This document shows, piece by piece, positions 7,799-16,943 of a stretch of DNA of 64,000 nucleotides. The position numbers were made by a program, and so were the translations under genes. This DNA comes from Hydrogenophaga sp. GTDB taxonomy: Bacteria; Pseudomonadota; Gammaproteobacteria; Burkholderiales; Burkholderiaceae_C. How positions within the stretch are numbered: position 1 is the first letter of the stretch; every line of letters starts with the position of its first letter. The notes under the pieces are model-generated. The model searched no databases. It was not told the origin of the DNA and saw nothing but the letters and a program-made list of their open reading frames with translations. The stretch is from contig NZ_JAUSCF010000018.1 in assembly GCF_030651625.1 (NCBI RefSeq), positions 32,712 through 96,711 of the forward strand. The letters are read 5' to 3'.

Positions 7799-8749
7799 TC
7801 AGCCGTTCAGTTGCTGCTCCAGGTTGTGCAGCACCTGGTAGCAGTTGAACACCTGGGCCACGCTGGAGTTGGGCTCGCGCCCTTCCTTGATCGCGGCGAA
7901 GAACTCGCGGTCTTGCAGCTCGATGCCGTTCATGCTGACCGCCACCTTGGACACGTCGATCTTTTCTTCCTTGCCGTTGAACAGGTCGTCGTAACGCGCG
8001 ATGTAGGTGGCCGTGTCGCCGATGTAGCGGAAGAAGGTGCCCAGGGGGCCGTCGTTGTTGAAGCTCAGGCTGAGCGTGCAGATGGCGCCGCTGGCGGCCT
8101 TGAGCTGGATGCTCATGTCCATGGCGATGCCCAGCACGTGGTGGATGGGGCCCTGGATGGCGTTGGCCTGCACGATCGGGCTGCCGCACTGGTAGGCGAA
8201 CAGGTCGACCGTGTGGGCGGCGTGGTGCCACAGCAGGTGATCGGTCCAGCTGCGTGGCTGGCCCAACGCGTTGGTGTTGGTGCGGCGGAAGAAGTAGGTC
8301 TGCACATCCATTTGCTGGATGTTGAACTTGCCCGCCGTGATCTCGTTGTGGACGTACTGGTGGCTGGGGTTGAAGCGGCGGGTGTGGCCGCACATGGCCA
8401 CCAGGCCGGTCTGCTTCTGCAGCGCCACCACTTCTTCAGCACCCTTGAGGCTGTCGGCCAGGGGAATCTCCACCTGCACGTGCTTGCCCGCCTTCAGGCA
8501 GGCCAGGGTCTGTTCGGCATGCATCTGCGTGGGGGTGCAGAGGATCACGGCGTCCAGCTCTTTCAGCGCCAGGCTGTCAGCCAGGTCGGTGGTGACGTGC
8601 TGGATGCCGTACTTGTCGGCCACTTCCTTCGTCTTGTCGAGGTCGCGGCTGATGAGCGAGATCACCTCCACGCCGTCGATGTTCTTGATGCCGTCCAGGT
8701 GCTTGATGCCGAAGGCGCCAGCGCCGGCGAGGGCGACTTTGATGGTCAT
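7799..8749 (-). CDS. ligC: 4-carboxy-2-hydroxymuconate-6-semialdehyde dehydrogenase
   Basis: 316-residue Gfo/Idh/MocA-fold dehydrogenase matching LigC/PmdC, which oxidises the ring-cleavage product of protocatechuate (as its hemiacetal) to 2-pyrone-4,6-dicarboxylate with NADP. The N-terminal Rossmann motif is ALAGAGAFGIKHLDG, and the conserved Lys-Pro-type region is represented by VQVEIPLADS. LWHHAAHTVDLF carries the histidines typical of the family. It is the last lig gene in the operon, downstream of ligB across a repeat-bearing gap of 120 bases. Confidence 0.93.
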   Translation of the reverse strand: MTIKVALAGAGAFGIKHLDGIKNIDGVEVISLISRDLDKTKEVADKYGIQHVTTDLADSLALKELDAVILCTPTQMHAEQTLACLKAGKHVQVEIPLADSLKGAEEVVALQKQTGLVAMCGHTRRFNPSHQYVHNEITAGKFNIQQMDVQTYFFRRTNTNALGQPRSWTDHLLWHHAAHTVDLFAYQCGSPIVQANAIQGPIHHVLGIAMDMSIQLKAASGAICTLSLSFNNDGPLGTFFRYIGDTATYIARYDDLFNGKEEKIDVSKVAVSMNGIELQDREFFAAIKEGREPNSSVAQVFNCYQVLHNLEQQLNG

Positions 8750-8830
8750 GTTCAGTTCTCCTGTTTGTGAGGTGATGAGTGCCCTCCCCTTTTGGGAGAG
8801 AGTTTGGGCAAGGGATAGGCGCGCAGAGAG

Positions 8831-8863
8831 CCCTCACCCCGGCCCTCTCCCAGAGGGAGAGGG
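8831..8863. repeat. Palindromic repeat, type A (CCCTCACCCC element)
   Basis: CCCTCACCCC followed by a perfect nine-base stem, CCCTCTCCC-AGA-GGGAGAGGG (8843-8863), in the gap between ligB and ligC. Close relatives occur at 12218-12238 and 24191-24225. It looks like a REP-type intergenic element and lacks the T-run of an intrinsic terminator. It could stabilise or process the operon mRNA. Confidence 0.7.
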
Positions 8864-8869
8864 AGGAAG

Positions 8870-9724
<855 letters not shown>

Positions 9725-9785
9725 TCAGATACTCCATTCCATGCGGTATGCCGGGTTCAGAACCGCCAGCACTGGGTGATACGGG

Positions 9786-9872
9786 GCCAGGATGCCGTGG
9801 GTCCGGGTTTCCCGGCCCACAGGCATCGCCCACTTGAGGGGGTCGCGCGAAGCGCGGCGGGGGTGGGTCATC
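9786..9872. repeat. Dispersed palindromic repeat, type B
   Basis: A GC-rich block with two nested dyads (CCGGGTTTCCCGG, and TCGCGCG-AAG-CGCGG followed by CGGGGGTGGG) between ligB and ligA. It overlaps the last codons of ligA by a few bases. Read on the minus strand it aligns along its length with blocks at 30117-30200, 24309-24412, 11400-11466 and 57720-57795. All lie between genes. Confidence 0.6.
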
Positions 9873-10293
9873 GTTTGCCCTGGGGCTGGCGGTGCGCCTG
9901 CGCGTCGCCGTCTTCGCCCACCACGCGGTTGCCCTGGGCCGAACGGCCACCGGCGATCATCATGTTGCGGTACTCCTCTTCGCTCATGCCGGTCATGGAG
10001 CCGGCCATCTGCTGGAAGCTCTTGCCGTCGGTGGCCCCTATCTTGGCCAGGAAGTAGATGTTGCCGCCCAGGCTGATGCACCAGTTCAGATCCCGCGCCA
10101 GCACGGCCTGCTTCTGCTCTTCGGTCATGGCCCACTGGTCCAGGTAGGCGCGCTCGTCGGCCTTGAATTTTTCGCGGTTCTCGGCCTTCATGAGGCTCAT
10201 GCAGAACTGGTTGAGCCAGTAGCCTTTGCGGCTTTGCTCTGCGTCGAAGATGGTCGTGCCGGGCACGTCCTTGTAGGGTTTGTCGAGTGCCAT
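9868..10293 (-). CDS. ligA: Protocatechuate 4,5-dioxygenase, alpha subunit
   Basis: 141 residues, close to LigA (139) and PmdA. It forms the helical cap over the LigB active site and carries no metal ligands. Recognisable stretches are PGTTIFDAEQSRKGY near the start, NREKFKADERAYLD and LARDLNWCISLGGNIYFLAKIGA. The C-terminal tail after residue 125 (VVGEDGDAQAHRQPQGKR) is charged and runs into a type B repeat, so the tail may derive partly from repeat sequence. Confidence 0.95.
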   Translation of the reverse strand: MALDKPYKDVPGTTIFDAEQSRKGYWLNQFCMSLMKAENREKFKADERAYLDQWAMTEEQKQAVLARDLNWCISLGGNIYFLAKIGATDGKSFQQMAGSMTGMSEEEYRNMMIAGGRSAQGNRVVGEDGDAQAHRQPQGKR

Positions 10294-10330
10294 GGGTTCT
10301 CCTGATATCCGTTCGGGCGACGCAATCCCA

Positions 10331-10400
10331 TTCGCCCTGAGCCTGTTGAAGGGCTCACCCGGATGCAGGCAAGGGCTTCGACAGGCTCAGCCCGAACGGG
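10331..10400. repeat. Inverted-repeat element, type C
   Basis: Two facing copies of a roughly 25-base unit: TTCGCCCTGAGCCTGTTGAA (10331-10350) and, reversed, CTTCGACAGGCTCAGCCCGA (10376-10395). A spacer of about 17 bases separates the extended arms. This unit (TTCGACAGGCTCAG-CGAAC) is a common REP-like sequence in Betaproteobacteria. It lies between ligA and ligI. There is no T-run, so an intrinsic terminator is unlikely. Confidence 0.75.
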
Positions 10401-10414
10401 CATAGGGGTTCACA

Positions 10415-11359
10415 TCATGCCGGGAGGATTGTCTCCTCGGGCCAATAAAGCTTCATCGGGTTGTCCACCAGCAGTTTTTTCTGCAGTTCAGCCGTTGTCG
10501 CGATGTGCGGAATGAAATCGACCAGCAGGCCGTCGTCGGGCATGTGGTCTTTCAGGTTGGGGTGTGGCCAGTCGGTGCCCCAGAGCACCCGGTCGGGGAA
10601 TTCTTCCACGACCTTGCGCGCGAACGGCACCACGTCCTGGTAGGCGGCCTGCTCGCCGCTCAGCGCCTTGGGGCCAGCCACAGACAGGCGTTCCGGGCAG
10701 CTCACCTTGCTCCACACGTTCGGGTGCTGGCGCATGAACTTCAGAAACAGCTCGAATTCGGGGCCGTCCACCGGCTTGCTCACATCAGGCCGACCCATGT
10801 GGTCAACCACGACGGTGGTGGGCAGCGCGGTAAAGAAGTCCCACAGCTCGGGCAGGTCCACCGCTTCGAAGTAGATCACCACGTGCCATCCCAGCTTCTG
10901 GATGCGCGCAGCAATTTCCATCAGCTCGTCCTTGGGTGTGAAGTCCACCAGGCGCTTGACGAAGTTGAAACGCACGCCGCGCACACCCGCATCGTGGAGG
11001 GCTTGCAGTTCACCATCAGAGATGCTGCGCCTGACCGTGGCCACGCCGCGCGCCTTGCCCTCGCTGTTCACCAGCGCATCGACCATGGCGCGGTTGTCAG
11101 CACCGTGGCAGGTGGCCTGCACCACCACATTGCGTGCGAAGCCCAAATGGTCGCGCAGCGCGTACAGCTGCTGCTTGCTCGCATCGCAGGGCGTGTACTT
11201 GCGCTCAGGCGCATAGGGGAATTCCGCGCCGGGGCCGAACACGTGGCAGTGGGCATCCACGCTGCCGGCTGGTACCTGGAAGCGCGGCTTGCTGGGGCCC
11301 TCAAACCAGTCAAGCCAGCCCTGTGTCTTGGTGAAGTCGCCCGATGTCGGTTTGGTCAT
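10415..11359 (-). CDS. ligI: 2-pyrone-4,6-dicarboxylate hydrolase
   Basis: 314-residue amidohydrolase-superfamily enzyme that opens the pyrone ring to 4-oxalomesaconate. The N-terminal metal-type motif is VDAHCHVFGPG, then FVKRLVDFTP, VVVDHMGRPD and near the end LWGTDWPHPN with the catalytic Asp. Length and motifs match LigI/PmdD (about 293-310 residues), with a slightly longer N-terminus. LigI-type enzymes of this group work without bound metal. It lies between repeat-bearing gaps, upstream of ligA and downstream of ligK. Confidence 0.93.
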   Translation of the reverse strand: MTKPTSGDFTKTQGWLDWFEGPSKPRFQVPAGSVDAHCHVFGPGAEFPYAPERKYTPCDASKQQLYALRDHLGFARNVVVQATCHGADNRAMVDALVNSEGKARGVATVRRSISDGELQALHDAGVRGVRFNFVKRLVDFTPKDELMEIAARIQKLGWHVVIYFEAVDLPELWDFFTALPTTVVVDHMGRPDVSKPVDGPEFELFLKFMRQHPNVWSKVSCPERLSVAGPKALSGEQAAYQDVVPFARKVVEEFPDRVLWGTDWPHPNLKDHMPDDGLLVDFIPHIATTAELQKKLLVDNPMKLYWPEETILPA

Positions 11360-11399
11360 TTTCTCGTCCCTATGCGTGAGGTGTATCAGTCCAGAAACA

Positions 11400-11466
11400 C
11401 CGCGGAACCGGCTTTGCCGGGCCGCTGGTGTTGCACCGCGGGTCGCGCGCAGCGCGGCGGGGGTCA
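11400..11466. repeat. Dispersed palindromic repeat, type B (short copy)
   Basis: CCGGCTTTGCCGGGCC followed by GGGTCGCGCGCAGCGCGGCGG in the gap between ligK and ligI, touching the ligK stop. It aligns with the 9786-9872 block but is shorter: the middle section is reduced. It is intergenic like the other copies. Confidence 0.5.
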
Positions 11467-12147
11467 GTCTATGTATTTCAGTCCGGCGGCAGCCAGCGGT
11501 TCGCGCATCTTGTACATGTCCAGCCCCAGTACGCCGCTGGCCAGTTTGGCGCGCTTTTCGCCTTCAAAGCTCTCGCGCTTCTGCGCGGCCTCCAGCGTGG
11601 CAGCAGCGCGTGCAGCGGGCACACAGACCACCCCGTCGTCGTCGGCCACGATCACGTCACCTGGCGTGACCAGCATGCCGGCACAGACGATGGGGATGTT
11701 CACCGACCCGAGTGTGGCCTTGATGGTGCCCTTGCTGCTGATGGCCTTGCTCCAGACGGGGAAGCCCATCTTTTGCAGTTCCTTCACGTCGCGCACACCG
11801 GCGTCGATGATCAGTGCGCGTGCGCCGCGTGCCTGGAAACTGGTGGCCAGCAGGTCACCGAAATAACCGTCGGTGCACTCGGCCGTGACCGCCGCCACCA
11901 CGATGTCACCGGGCTGGATCTGCTCTGCGGCCACATGCATCATCCAGTTGTCACCGGGTTGCAGCAACACGGTGACCGCTGTGCCACTGACCTGCACGCC
12001 TGGGTAGATGGGGCGCATGTAGGGCTTGAGCAGGCCCACGCGACCCATGGCTTCGTGCACGGTGGCAGAGCCCAGGGCGGCGAGGCCGTCTGCGGCTGCG
12101 CGGTCTGCGCGGGTGATGTTGCGATAAACAACGCCTAGTTCATACAT
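11464..12147 (-). CDS. ligK: 4-carboxy-4-hydroxy-2-oxoadipate aldolase / oxaloacetate decarboxylase
   Basis: 227-residue class II (metal-dependent) pyruvate aldolase of the RraA-like fold. It cleaves 4-carboxy-4-hydroxy-2-oxoadipate to pyruvate and oxaloacetate, the last step of the 4,5-cleavage pathway. Key motifs are [13 protein letters not shown] near residue 26, [10 protein letters not shown], and [15 protein letters not shown], plus DAGVRD with the substrate-binding Arg and metal-binding Asp. Length matches LigK/PmdF. It lies between ligJ and ligI, as in the Comamonas pmd operon. Confidence 0.95.
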   Translation of the reverse strand: MYELGVVYRNITRADRAAADGLAALGSATVHEAMGRVGLLKPYMRPIYPGVQVSGTAVTVLLQPGDNWMMHVAAEQIQPGDIVVAAVTAECTDGYFGDLLATSFQARGARALIIDAGVRDVKELQKMGFPVWSKAISSKGTIKATLGSVNIPIVCAGMLVTPGDVIVADDDGVVCVPAARAAATLEAAQKRESFEGEKRAKLASGVLGLDMYKMREPLAAAGLKYID

Positions 12148-12171
12148 GTTCGGTCTCCTGTGTTGGGCGCC

Positions 12172-12238
12172 CTCCCCAATCTGGGGATGGTTGGGGTGGG
12201 GGCGGCCCCCATCTCAGCCTTCCCCCAGAGGGGGAAGG
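12172..12238. repeat. Palindromic repeat, type A
   Basis: The right part is a perfect nine-base stem, CCTTCCCCC-AGA-GGGGGAAGG (12218-12238). The left part (12172-12200) holds a related arm, CCCTCCCCAATCTGGGGA. It lies between ligJ and ligK, with the same AGA loop as at 8843-8863. There is no T-run. Confidence 0.65.
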
Positions 12239-12254
12239 ATCGGATTCATTTCAC

Positions 12255-13289
12255 TTAAAGATTCTCGGCCTTCAATCGCGAGTCAAGGCGCGAGAACACC
12301 CGCCGCACATTGCCTTCGTAGATCTGGTGCTTGTCTTCCGCGCTCAGGATCGTGGATGCCTCGATGTAGCGCTTGGTGTCGTCGTAGTAGTGGCCTGTGG
12401 TGGGGTCAATGCCGCGCACAGCGCCAATCATCTCGGAGGCGAACAGCACGTTCTTCACCGGGATCACGGTGTTGAGCAGGTCGATGCCGGGCTGGTGGTA
12501 CACGCAGGTATCGAAGTACACGTTGTTCATGAGGTGCTCGCTCAGCAACGGCTTCTTCATTTCCTGCGCAAGGCCACGGAAGCGGCCCCAGTGGTAGGGC
12601 ACGGCGCCGCCGCCGTGGGGAATCAGGAATTTCAGTGTGGGAAAGTCCTTGAACAGGTCGCCCTGAATCAGCTGCATGAAGGCCGTGGTGTCGGCGTTGA
12701 GGTAATGCGCGCCGGTGGTGTGGAAGCAGGCGTTGCAGCTCGTGCTCACGTGGATCATGGCCGGCAGGTCGTGCTCCACCATTTTTTCGTAGATGGGGTA
12801 CCAGTGTTTGTCGGTCAGCGGCGGGCTGGTCCAGTGGCCGCCGGACGGGTCGGGGTTCAGGTTGATGCCCACGGCTCCGTACTCGTTCACGCACTTTTCC
12901 AGCTCGGGGATGCAGGTGGCCGGGTCCACGCCGGGGCTCTGCGGCAGCATGGCCACAGGTACAAAGTGATCGGGGAACAGCGTGGAGACGCGATGGCAGA
13001 GTTCGTTGCAGATCGCGGCCCAGGTGCTGGACACATTGAAGTCGCCGATGTGGTGCGCCATGAAGCTGGCGCGTGGGCTGAACAGCGTGATGTCGCTGCC
13101 GCGCTCTTTCATCAGGCGCAACTGGTTGGTCTCGATGGACTCGCGCAATTCGTCGTCGCTGATCTTCAGGTCGGCGACCTTGGGCATCGCAGCCGGATCC
13201 TTGATGCCGGCGATCTGCGCGTTGCGCCAGTTCTCCAGCGCCTTGGGGGCGGTGGTGTAGTGGCCGTGGCAATCGATGATGAGGCTCAT
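12255..13289 (-). CDS. ligJ: 4-oxalomesaconate hydratase
   Basis: 344-residue amidohydrolase-type hydratase (LigJ/PmdE). It adds water to 4-oxalomesaconate to give 4-carboxy-4-hydroxy-2-oxoadipate. The N-terminal metal motif is IIDCHGHY. Further motifs are SPRASFMAHHIGD, GAVGINLNPDPSGGHW, FLIPHGGGAVPYHWGR and the late DTCVYHQPG. Length matches LigJ (341). It is 29 bases downstream of the binding-fold gene and upstream of ligK. The keto-enol tautomerase used by some 4,5-cleavage pathways before this step has no candidate in the window. Confidence 0.93.
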   Translation of the reverse strand: MSLIIDCHGHYTTAPKALENWRNAQIAGIKDPAAMPKVADLKISDDELRESIETNQLRLMKERGSDITLFSPRASFMAHHIGDFNVSSTWAAICNELCHRVSTLFPDHFVPVAMLPQSPGVDPATCIPELEKCVNEYGAVGINLNPDPSGGHWTSPPLTDKHWYPIYEKMVEHDLPAMIHVSTSCNACFHTTGAHYLNADTTAFMQLIQGDLFKDFPTLKFLIPHGGGAVPYHWGRFRGLAQEMKKPLLSEHLMNNVYFDTCVYHQPGIDLLNTVIPVKNVLFASEMIGAVRGIDPTTGHYYDDTKRYIEASTILSAEDKHQIYEGNVRRVFSRLDSRLKAENL

Positions 13290-13318
13290 GTGGTCTCCTG
13301 GAGCAGTTGGTATCGGGA

Positions 13319-14041
13319 TCAGGCCGGGTCCATGCCCTGGCGCTTTTTGGCCTCGGCCGCCTCAGGCGACGCCATGAAGGCGATGAAATCGCGCGCCACA
13401 TCGGGCTGGCTGGCCATGGTGCAGACGGCGGCAGAAAAGGTGGTGGTGATCTGGATGGCATCGGGCAATGGCCCCAGCAAGGTGATGCCTTCCACGTGCA
13501 GCAACTCGCTGAGCTGCTGGAAGCCCAGTTCCACCTCGCCCCGCGCCACCAGCGTGCCCACAGGCACACCGGGTGGTGCCTGCACGATGCGCTCGCGCAG
13601 CACGTCCGCCACGCCCCAGCGCTCAAACAATCCGGCCAGGGCGACGCCGCTCGGGCCGGTGGAAAAGCTCAAGTTGCGCGCGGCCAGCACGGCCTGTCGC
13701 ACCGCCGCTTCGGAACCGATGTCGGGGGTGGGAGCGCCCGCCCGCACAGCCAGCGCGACACCGGAGCGCACCAGGTCCACCCGGCTTCCCGGCAGCACTT
13801 TCCCGGCGGCTTCCAGTTTGTCGATGGCGTCCGACGCCAGAACCACCAGGTCGAACGGCTCGTCAGCCATCACGCGCCGCGCCGCGTCCACGCCACCCAC
13901 CGATTCGATCGTCACAGTTGGTGCGACGGCACGTTGCATGTAGGCAGCGATCAGGTCGGCCAGGACCAGGCGCGTGGCCATGGAAGAAATGCCGCGCAAG
14001 GCGGGCACAGCAGTATCAGACATGTTCTGCATTGTGCTCAC
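13319..14041 (-). CDS. Substrate-binding-fold protein without signal peptide (ModA-like)
   Basis: 240 residues resembling the periplasmic binding protein type 2 fold of ModA-like proteins: RGISSMATRLVLADLIAAY at the start, FDLVVLASDAIDKL in the middle and MASQPDVARDFIAFMASPEA at the C-terminus, where binding proteins often end. There is no cleavable signal peptide; the N-terminus is polar from a GTG start (ATG codons at 14032 and 14023 are alternatives). It is the first gene of the protocatechuate operon, where Comamonas has pmdU and pmdK. A cytoplasmic ligand sensor or chaperone role is possible. I cannot assign a function. Confidence 0.75.
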   Translation of the reverse strand: MSTMQNMSDTAVPALRGISSMATRLVLADLIAAYMQRAVAPTVTIESVGGVDAARRVMADEPFDLVVLASDAIDKLEAAGKVLPGSRVDLVRSGVALAVRAGAPTPDIGSEAAVRQAVLAARNLSFSTGPSGVALAGLFERWGVADVLRERIVQAPPGVPVGTLVARGEVELGFQQLSELLHVEGITLLGPLPDAIQITTTFSAAVCTMASQPDVARDFIAFMASPEAAEAKKRQGMDPA

Positions 14042-14115
14042 GGCAAAAAATCCAACAAGCGGTATACCGTACTATTAGCCATTCCGTTTTGGCATATCTC
14101 TGCACACTCCCGTCC
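14042..14115. promoter_or_regulatory. Divergent promoter region of the lig operon and its LysR gene
   Basis: A 74-base gap between divergent starts. It contains the ten-base palindrome CGGTATACCG (14060-14069), flanked by the AT-rich ACTATTAGCC. Read towards the lig operon, GGTATA lies about 23 bases upstream of the GTG and could be a -10 element overlapped by an operator. This arrangement is usual for a LysR activator and its target operon. Confidence 0.45.
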
Positions 14116-15009
14116 ATGGATCTCAAGCAACTGGCGTATTTCGTTCGCGTAGCCGAACTTGGCAGCTTCACCAAGGCGTCGCAGGCGCTGGACGTGGCGC
14201 AGCCGGCCCTCTCGCGCCAGGTGCGCCTGCTGGAAGTGGAGCTGCGGCAGAACCTGCTGATTCGCAACGGACGCGGCGCCACGCCCACCGAAGCGGGGCG
14301 ACTGTTGCTGGAGCACGGGCGCGGCATCCTGCACCAGGTGGAACGCGCCCGAGAAGAGCTTGGCCGCGTGCGGGGCTCCCTGGCCGGGCGCGTGGCCATC
14401 GGCTTGCCACCCAGCCTGGCGCGGGTGGTCACCGTGCCGCTGACGCGAGCTTTCCGCCAGCAACTGCCCGAAGCCAGCCTGTCCATCAGCGAAGGCCTCT
14501 CAGCGACCATGCAGGAGTGGCTGGCGACCGGTCGGCTGGACATCGCGGTGCTCTACAACGCCCTTCCCGCGCCGGAAATCGACATCACGCCGCTGCGCGA
14601 CGAAGACCTGTTCCTGGTGCAGAAGCGCCCTGCCGGTCTGGCTGAAGAACCACCCGCGCCACCCATTCCTTTGGCCGAGGTGGCCCTGCTGCCACTGGTG
14701 ATCCCCAGCAGACCCAACGCGATTCGCATGCACGTGGAAACCGAAATGGCCAACATCGGCTGCCGACCGCTGGTGGCCTTGGAAATCGATGGAGTCGGGG
14801 CCATCCTGGATCTTGTGGAAGACGGGGCCGGCGCCGCCCTGCTCTCCAGCAATGCCGTGGCCAGTTCGATCCGCCCGTCGGCCTACCTGACCCGACCGGT
14901 CTGCGACCCTCCGCTGCGCACGCGGCTGTGCCTGGCCACCAGCTCCATGCGTCCCGCCACGCTCACCCAGCAGGCCACGCTGAACCTCATCAGGAAAATC
15001 CTGGGCTGA
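14116..15009 (+). CDS. LysR-family regulator of the protocatechuate operon
   Basis: 297 residues. The N-terminal winged helix (MDLKQLAYFVRVAELGSFTK, then QPALSRQVRLLEVELRQNLL and GATPTEAG) is typical LysR; the effector-binding domain covers about 90-297. It is divergent from the lig operon with only 74 bases between the starts, so it is the probable activator, as LigR and PmdR are for their operons. The start chosen is the ATG matching the family N-terminus; a long in-frame extension upstream would overlap the divergent gene. The inducer is unknown, probably a pathway intermediate. Confidence 0.9.
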   Translation: MDLKQLAYFVRVAELGSFTKASQALDVAQPALSRQVRLLEVELRQNLLIRNGRGATPTEAGRLLLEHGRGILHQVERAREELGRVRGSLAGRVAIGLPPSLARVVTVPLTRAFRQQLPEASLSISEGLSATMQEWLATGRLDIAVLYNALPAPEIDITPLRDEDLFLVQKRPAGLAEEPPAPPIPLAEVALLPLVIPSRPNAIRMHVETEMANIGCRPLVALEIDGVGAILDLVEDGAGAALLSSNAVASSIRPSAYLTRPVCDPPLRTRLCLATSSMRPATLTQQATLNLIRKILG

Positions 15010-15033
15010 GGCCTCCCCGCCACGCGCCGGGGG

Positions 15034-15987
15034 TCAGCCCTTCACCATCCAGAGGATGGCGCTGAGGGTGAAGAACGAAGCGGCCGTGGTGACCAGCAGG
15101 GCCGCGGCCGTGAAGCCTTCCAGGCCGTGCCGTTGGGCAAGCAGGGGGTAGATGCCCAGCATGGGCATGGCGGCCGACAGAACGGCCGCGGACCGCAGAT
15201 CGCCGGTGACGGATGGCAGGCCGAGGACGGACAGCAACATGACGGCACCGAACACCGCCAGTGGGTGCAGCACCAGCTTGCCCACCGCGATCATCGCCAC
15301 CTGCCTGCGAAGACCCTCGATCTGCAAACCCACCAGGGTGCCCCCGATGATGAACAGGGCCAGGCCGCCACTGGCTGCGGAGAACAGGCTGATGGTGCGC
15401 GACAGCACGTCGGGCAGTCGCAGCCCCAGCAAAGCCACCAGAAAGCCGGCACAGATGGCCACGATCATCGGGTTGCGGATCTGCCGCGCGGCGGTCTGCT
15501 TCAGCACCTGCGCCACCGACTGCCTCTGCCCCTGGTGGGCGCCCGCGTCGGCCAGGGCAAACAGCAAGGGCAGCTTGATGAGGTTTTCCACGATCAGGTT
15601 CAGCGCCAGGATGACGCCCGCCAGTGGCCCGAAGGCCAGCAGCATGACGGGGTAGCCCACGTAGCCGCTGTTCGAGCACGTCATTCCCATGGCCACGTAG
15701 GCGCTTTCGCTCAGGGGCTTGCCTTGCACCCGGCGCGCGTACCACAGCGCACCGGACATGAGCGCGAGTGAACCGGCGGTAAACGCCAGCAGATAACCCG
15801 GATGGATGACCTCGGTCAGCGGACGTGAAGCCAGCGCGCTGAACAGCAGCGCCGGCAGGGCGATCTGGATCACGAAACGGCCGAGGACCCGCATGTCCGC
15901 GCCGCTGAACAGACCCCAGCGCACGCTGGCAAAGCCGGCTGCGATGCAGAGATAGATCGGGCCGGTGATGGTGAAGATGTCGAGCAA
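15034..15987 (-). CDS. AEC-family carboxylate/auxin-efflux-type carrier
   Basis: 317-residue membrane carrier with ten predicted segments in two five-helix halves. It starts LDIFTITGPIYLCIAAGFA and includes GMTCSNSGYVGYPV and ALFIIGGTLVG, typical of AEC (MdcF/YfdV-like) transporters of malate, malonate or related acids. The start chosen is a TTG at 15987, which fits the family N-terminus and falls 14 bases after the stop of the upstream gene. An ATG at 16047 would add a non-hydrophobic 20-residue tail overlapping that gene. Substrate and direction are unknown. Confidence 0.85.
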   Translation of the reverse strand: MLDIFTITGPIYLCIAAGFASVRWGLFSGADMRVLGRFVIQIALPALLFSALASRPLTEVIHPGYLLAFTAGSLALMSGALWYARRVQGKPLSESAYVAMGMTCSNSGYVGYPVMLLAFGPLAGVILALNLIVENLIKLPLLFALADAGAHQGQRQSVAQVLKQTAARQIRNPMIVAICAGFLVALLGLRLPDVLSRTISLFSAASGGLALFIIGGTLVGLQIEGLRRQVAMIAVGKLVLHPLAVFGAVMLLSVLGLPSVTGDLRSAAVLSAAMPMLGIYPLLAQRHGLEGFTAAALLVTTAASFFTLSAILWMVKG

Positions 15988-16000
15988 GGGTGGGCCTGGC

Positions 16001-16921
16001 TCAGGTGGCTGGGTCGCCAGGTGGCCGGGACAGCAAGCGGTCCGCATACGCCTGCCAGGGCGAAAGCGACTCAGCCTTGTGGCTCAGGTCGGCAAACAAA
16101 CCGTCTCGCGCCTTTCCAGCCATCCAGTCGTGTTTGTCGGCGATGGCCGTTGCCATGAAGGGATCAAAGCCCGCCTCACGCACGGTGTTCGCCACCTCGC
16201 GCATTTCTTCTGCACGGCGCTTGCCGTGTTGCGCCACCCGGCTGAAGAAGTAACTGCCCTGGCGCTGCCAGTCAATGCCGGGGAAAGTTTCCTGCAGCGT
16301 GGCGATCATCGCGTCCTCCACGCCGTGGTGGCGAGCGGTGGCGTAGCTCTCCAGCACCAGGGCCTCCAGCCCCTTGATCATCACGCTCCGGCACATCTTG
16401 GTGGCCGAGGCCACGCCCAGCTTTTCACTCGCGATCTTCGCGTCCATGCCCAGCGCCTTCAGCGCGGGCTGCAAGGCCTCTGCATGCGCGCCGCCCAGCA
16501 GCATGGGCACACGGATGCCGTAGGGCGGCACCGATGTCATCACCCCGGCCTCCACATAGCGTGCACCAGCCGAATCGATCTGCGCGGCGGCCTGCTGCTT
16601 GGTGCCCGGCGAAGCAGAATTCAGATCCAGAAAGAACGCGCCGGGCCGGATGTGGGCCCCCACGGCCTGCGCCACCGCCAGCGTGTTCGACGCGGTCACC
16701 GCCGACACCACCAGGGTGGCCTCTGCGCACAAGGCAGCCAGACCGTCACATGCCTCCACGTTGTTCGCAACCGCCAAAGCCACCATGGTTTCACGCATTT
16801 CGGGCTGGTCGAACTTCAGATCCCAGGCGCCCACCCAGGGCACACCCGCTGCCTTGAACCCGGCACTGAAAATGCGCCCCACCTCACCAAACCCGACAAA
16901 ACCCACACGCATGTTGTCCAT
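16001..16921 (-). CDS. NAD(P)-dependent dehydrogenase, 6-phosphogluconate/beta-hydroxyacid type (DUF1932)
   Basis: 306 residues. An N-terminal Rossmann domain starts RVGFVGFGEVGRIFSAG, followed by FLDLNSASPGTKQQ (the beta-hydroxyacid dehydrogenase signature region) and GGVMTSVPP-like elements. A C-terminal helical DUF1932-type domain carries KMCRSVMIKGLEALVLES with the family Lys. Members oxidise hydroxy acids, but the substrate of this subgroup is not established. It is followed closely by the AEC carrier and preceded by a Bug receptor gene. This suggests uptake and oxidation of one hydroxycarboxylate, by context only. Confidence 0.8.
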   Translation of the reverse strand: MDNMRVGFVGFGEVGRIFSAGFKAAGVPWVGAWDLKFDQPEMRETMVALAVANNVEACDGLAALCAEATLVVSAVTASNTLAVAQAVGAHIRPGAFFLDLNSASPGTKQQAAAQIDSAGARYVEAGVMTSVPPYGIRVPMLLGGAHAEALQPALKALGMDAKIASEKLGVASATKMCRSVMIKGLEALVLESYATARHHGVEDAMIATLQETFPGIDWQRQGSYFFSRVAQHGKRRAEEMREVANTVREAGFDPFMATAIADKHDWMAGKARDGLFADLSHKAESLSPWQAYADRLLSRPPGDPAT

Positions 16922-16943
16922 CTTTGATCCTCACCACAAGGTT

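Noticed and set aside
13319..14041. Molybdate transporter component
   Set aside because: No signal peptide and no modB/modC neighbours; the operon is for protocatechuate breakdown.
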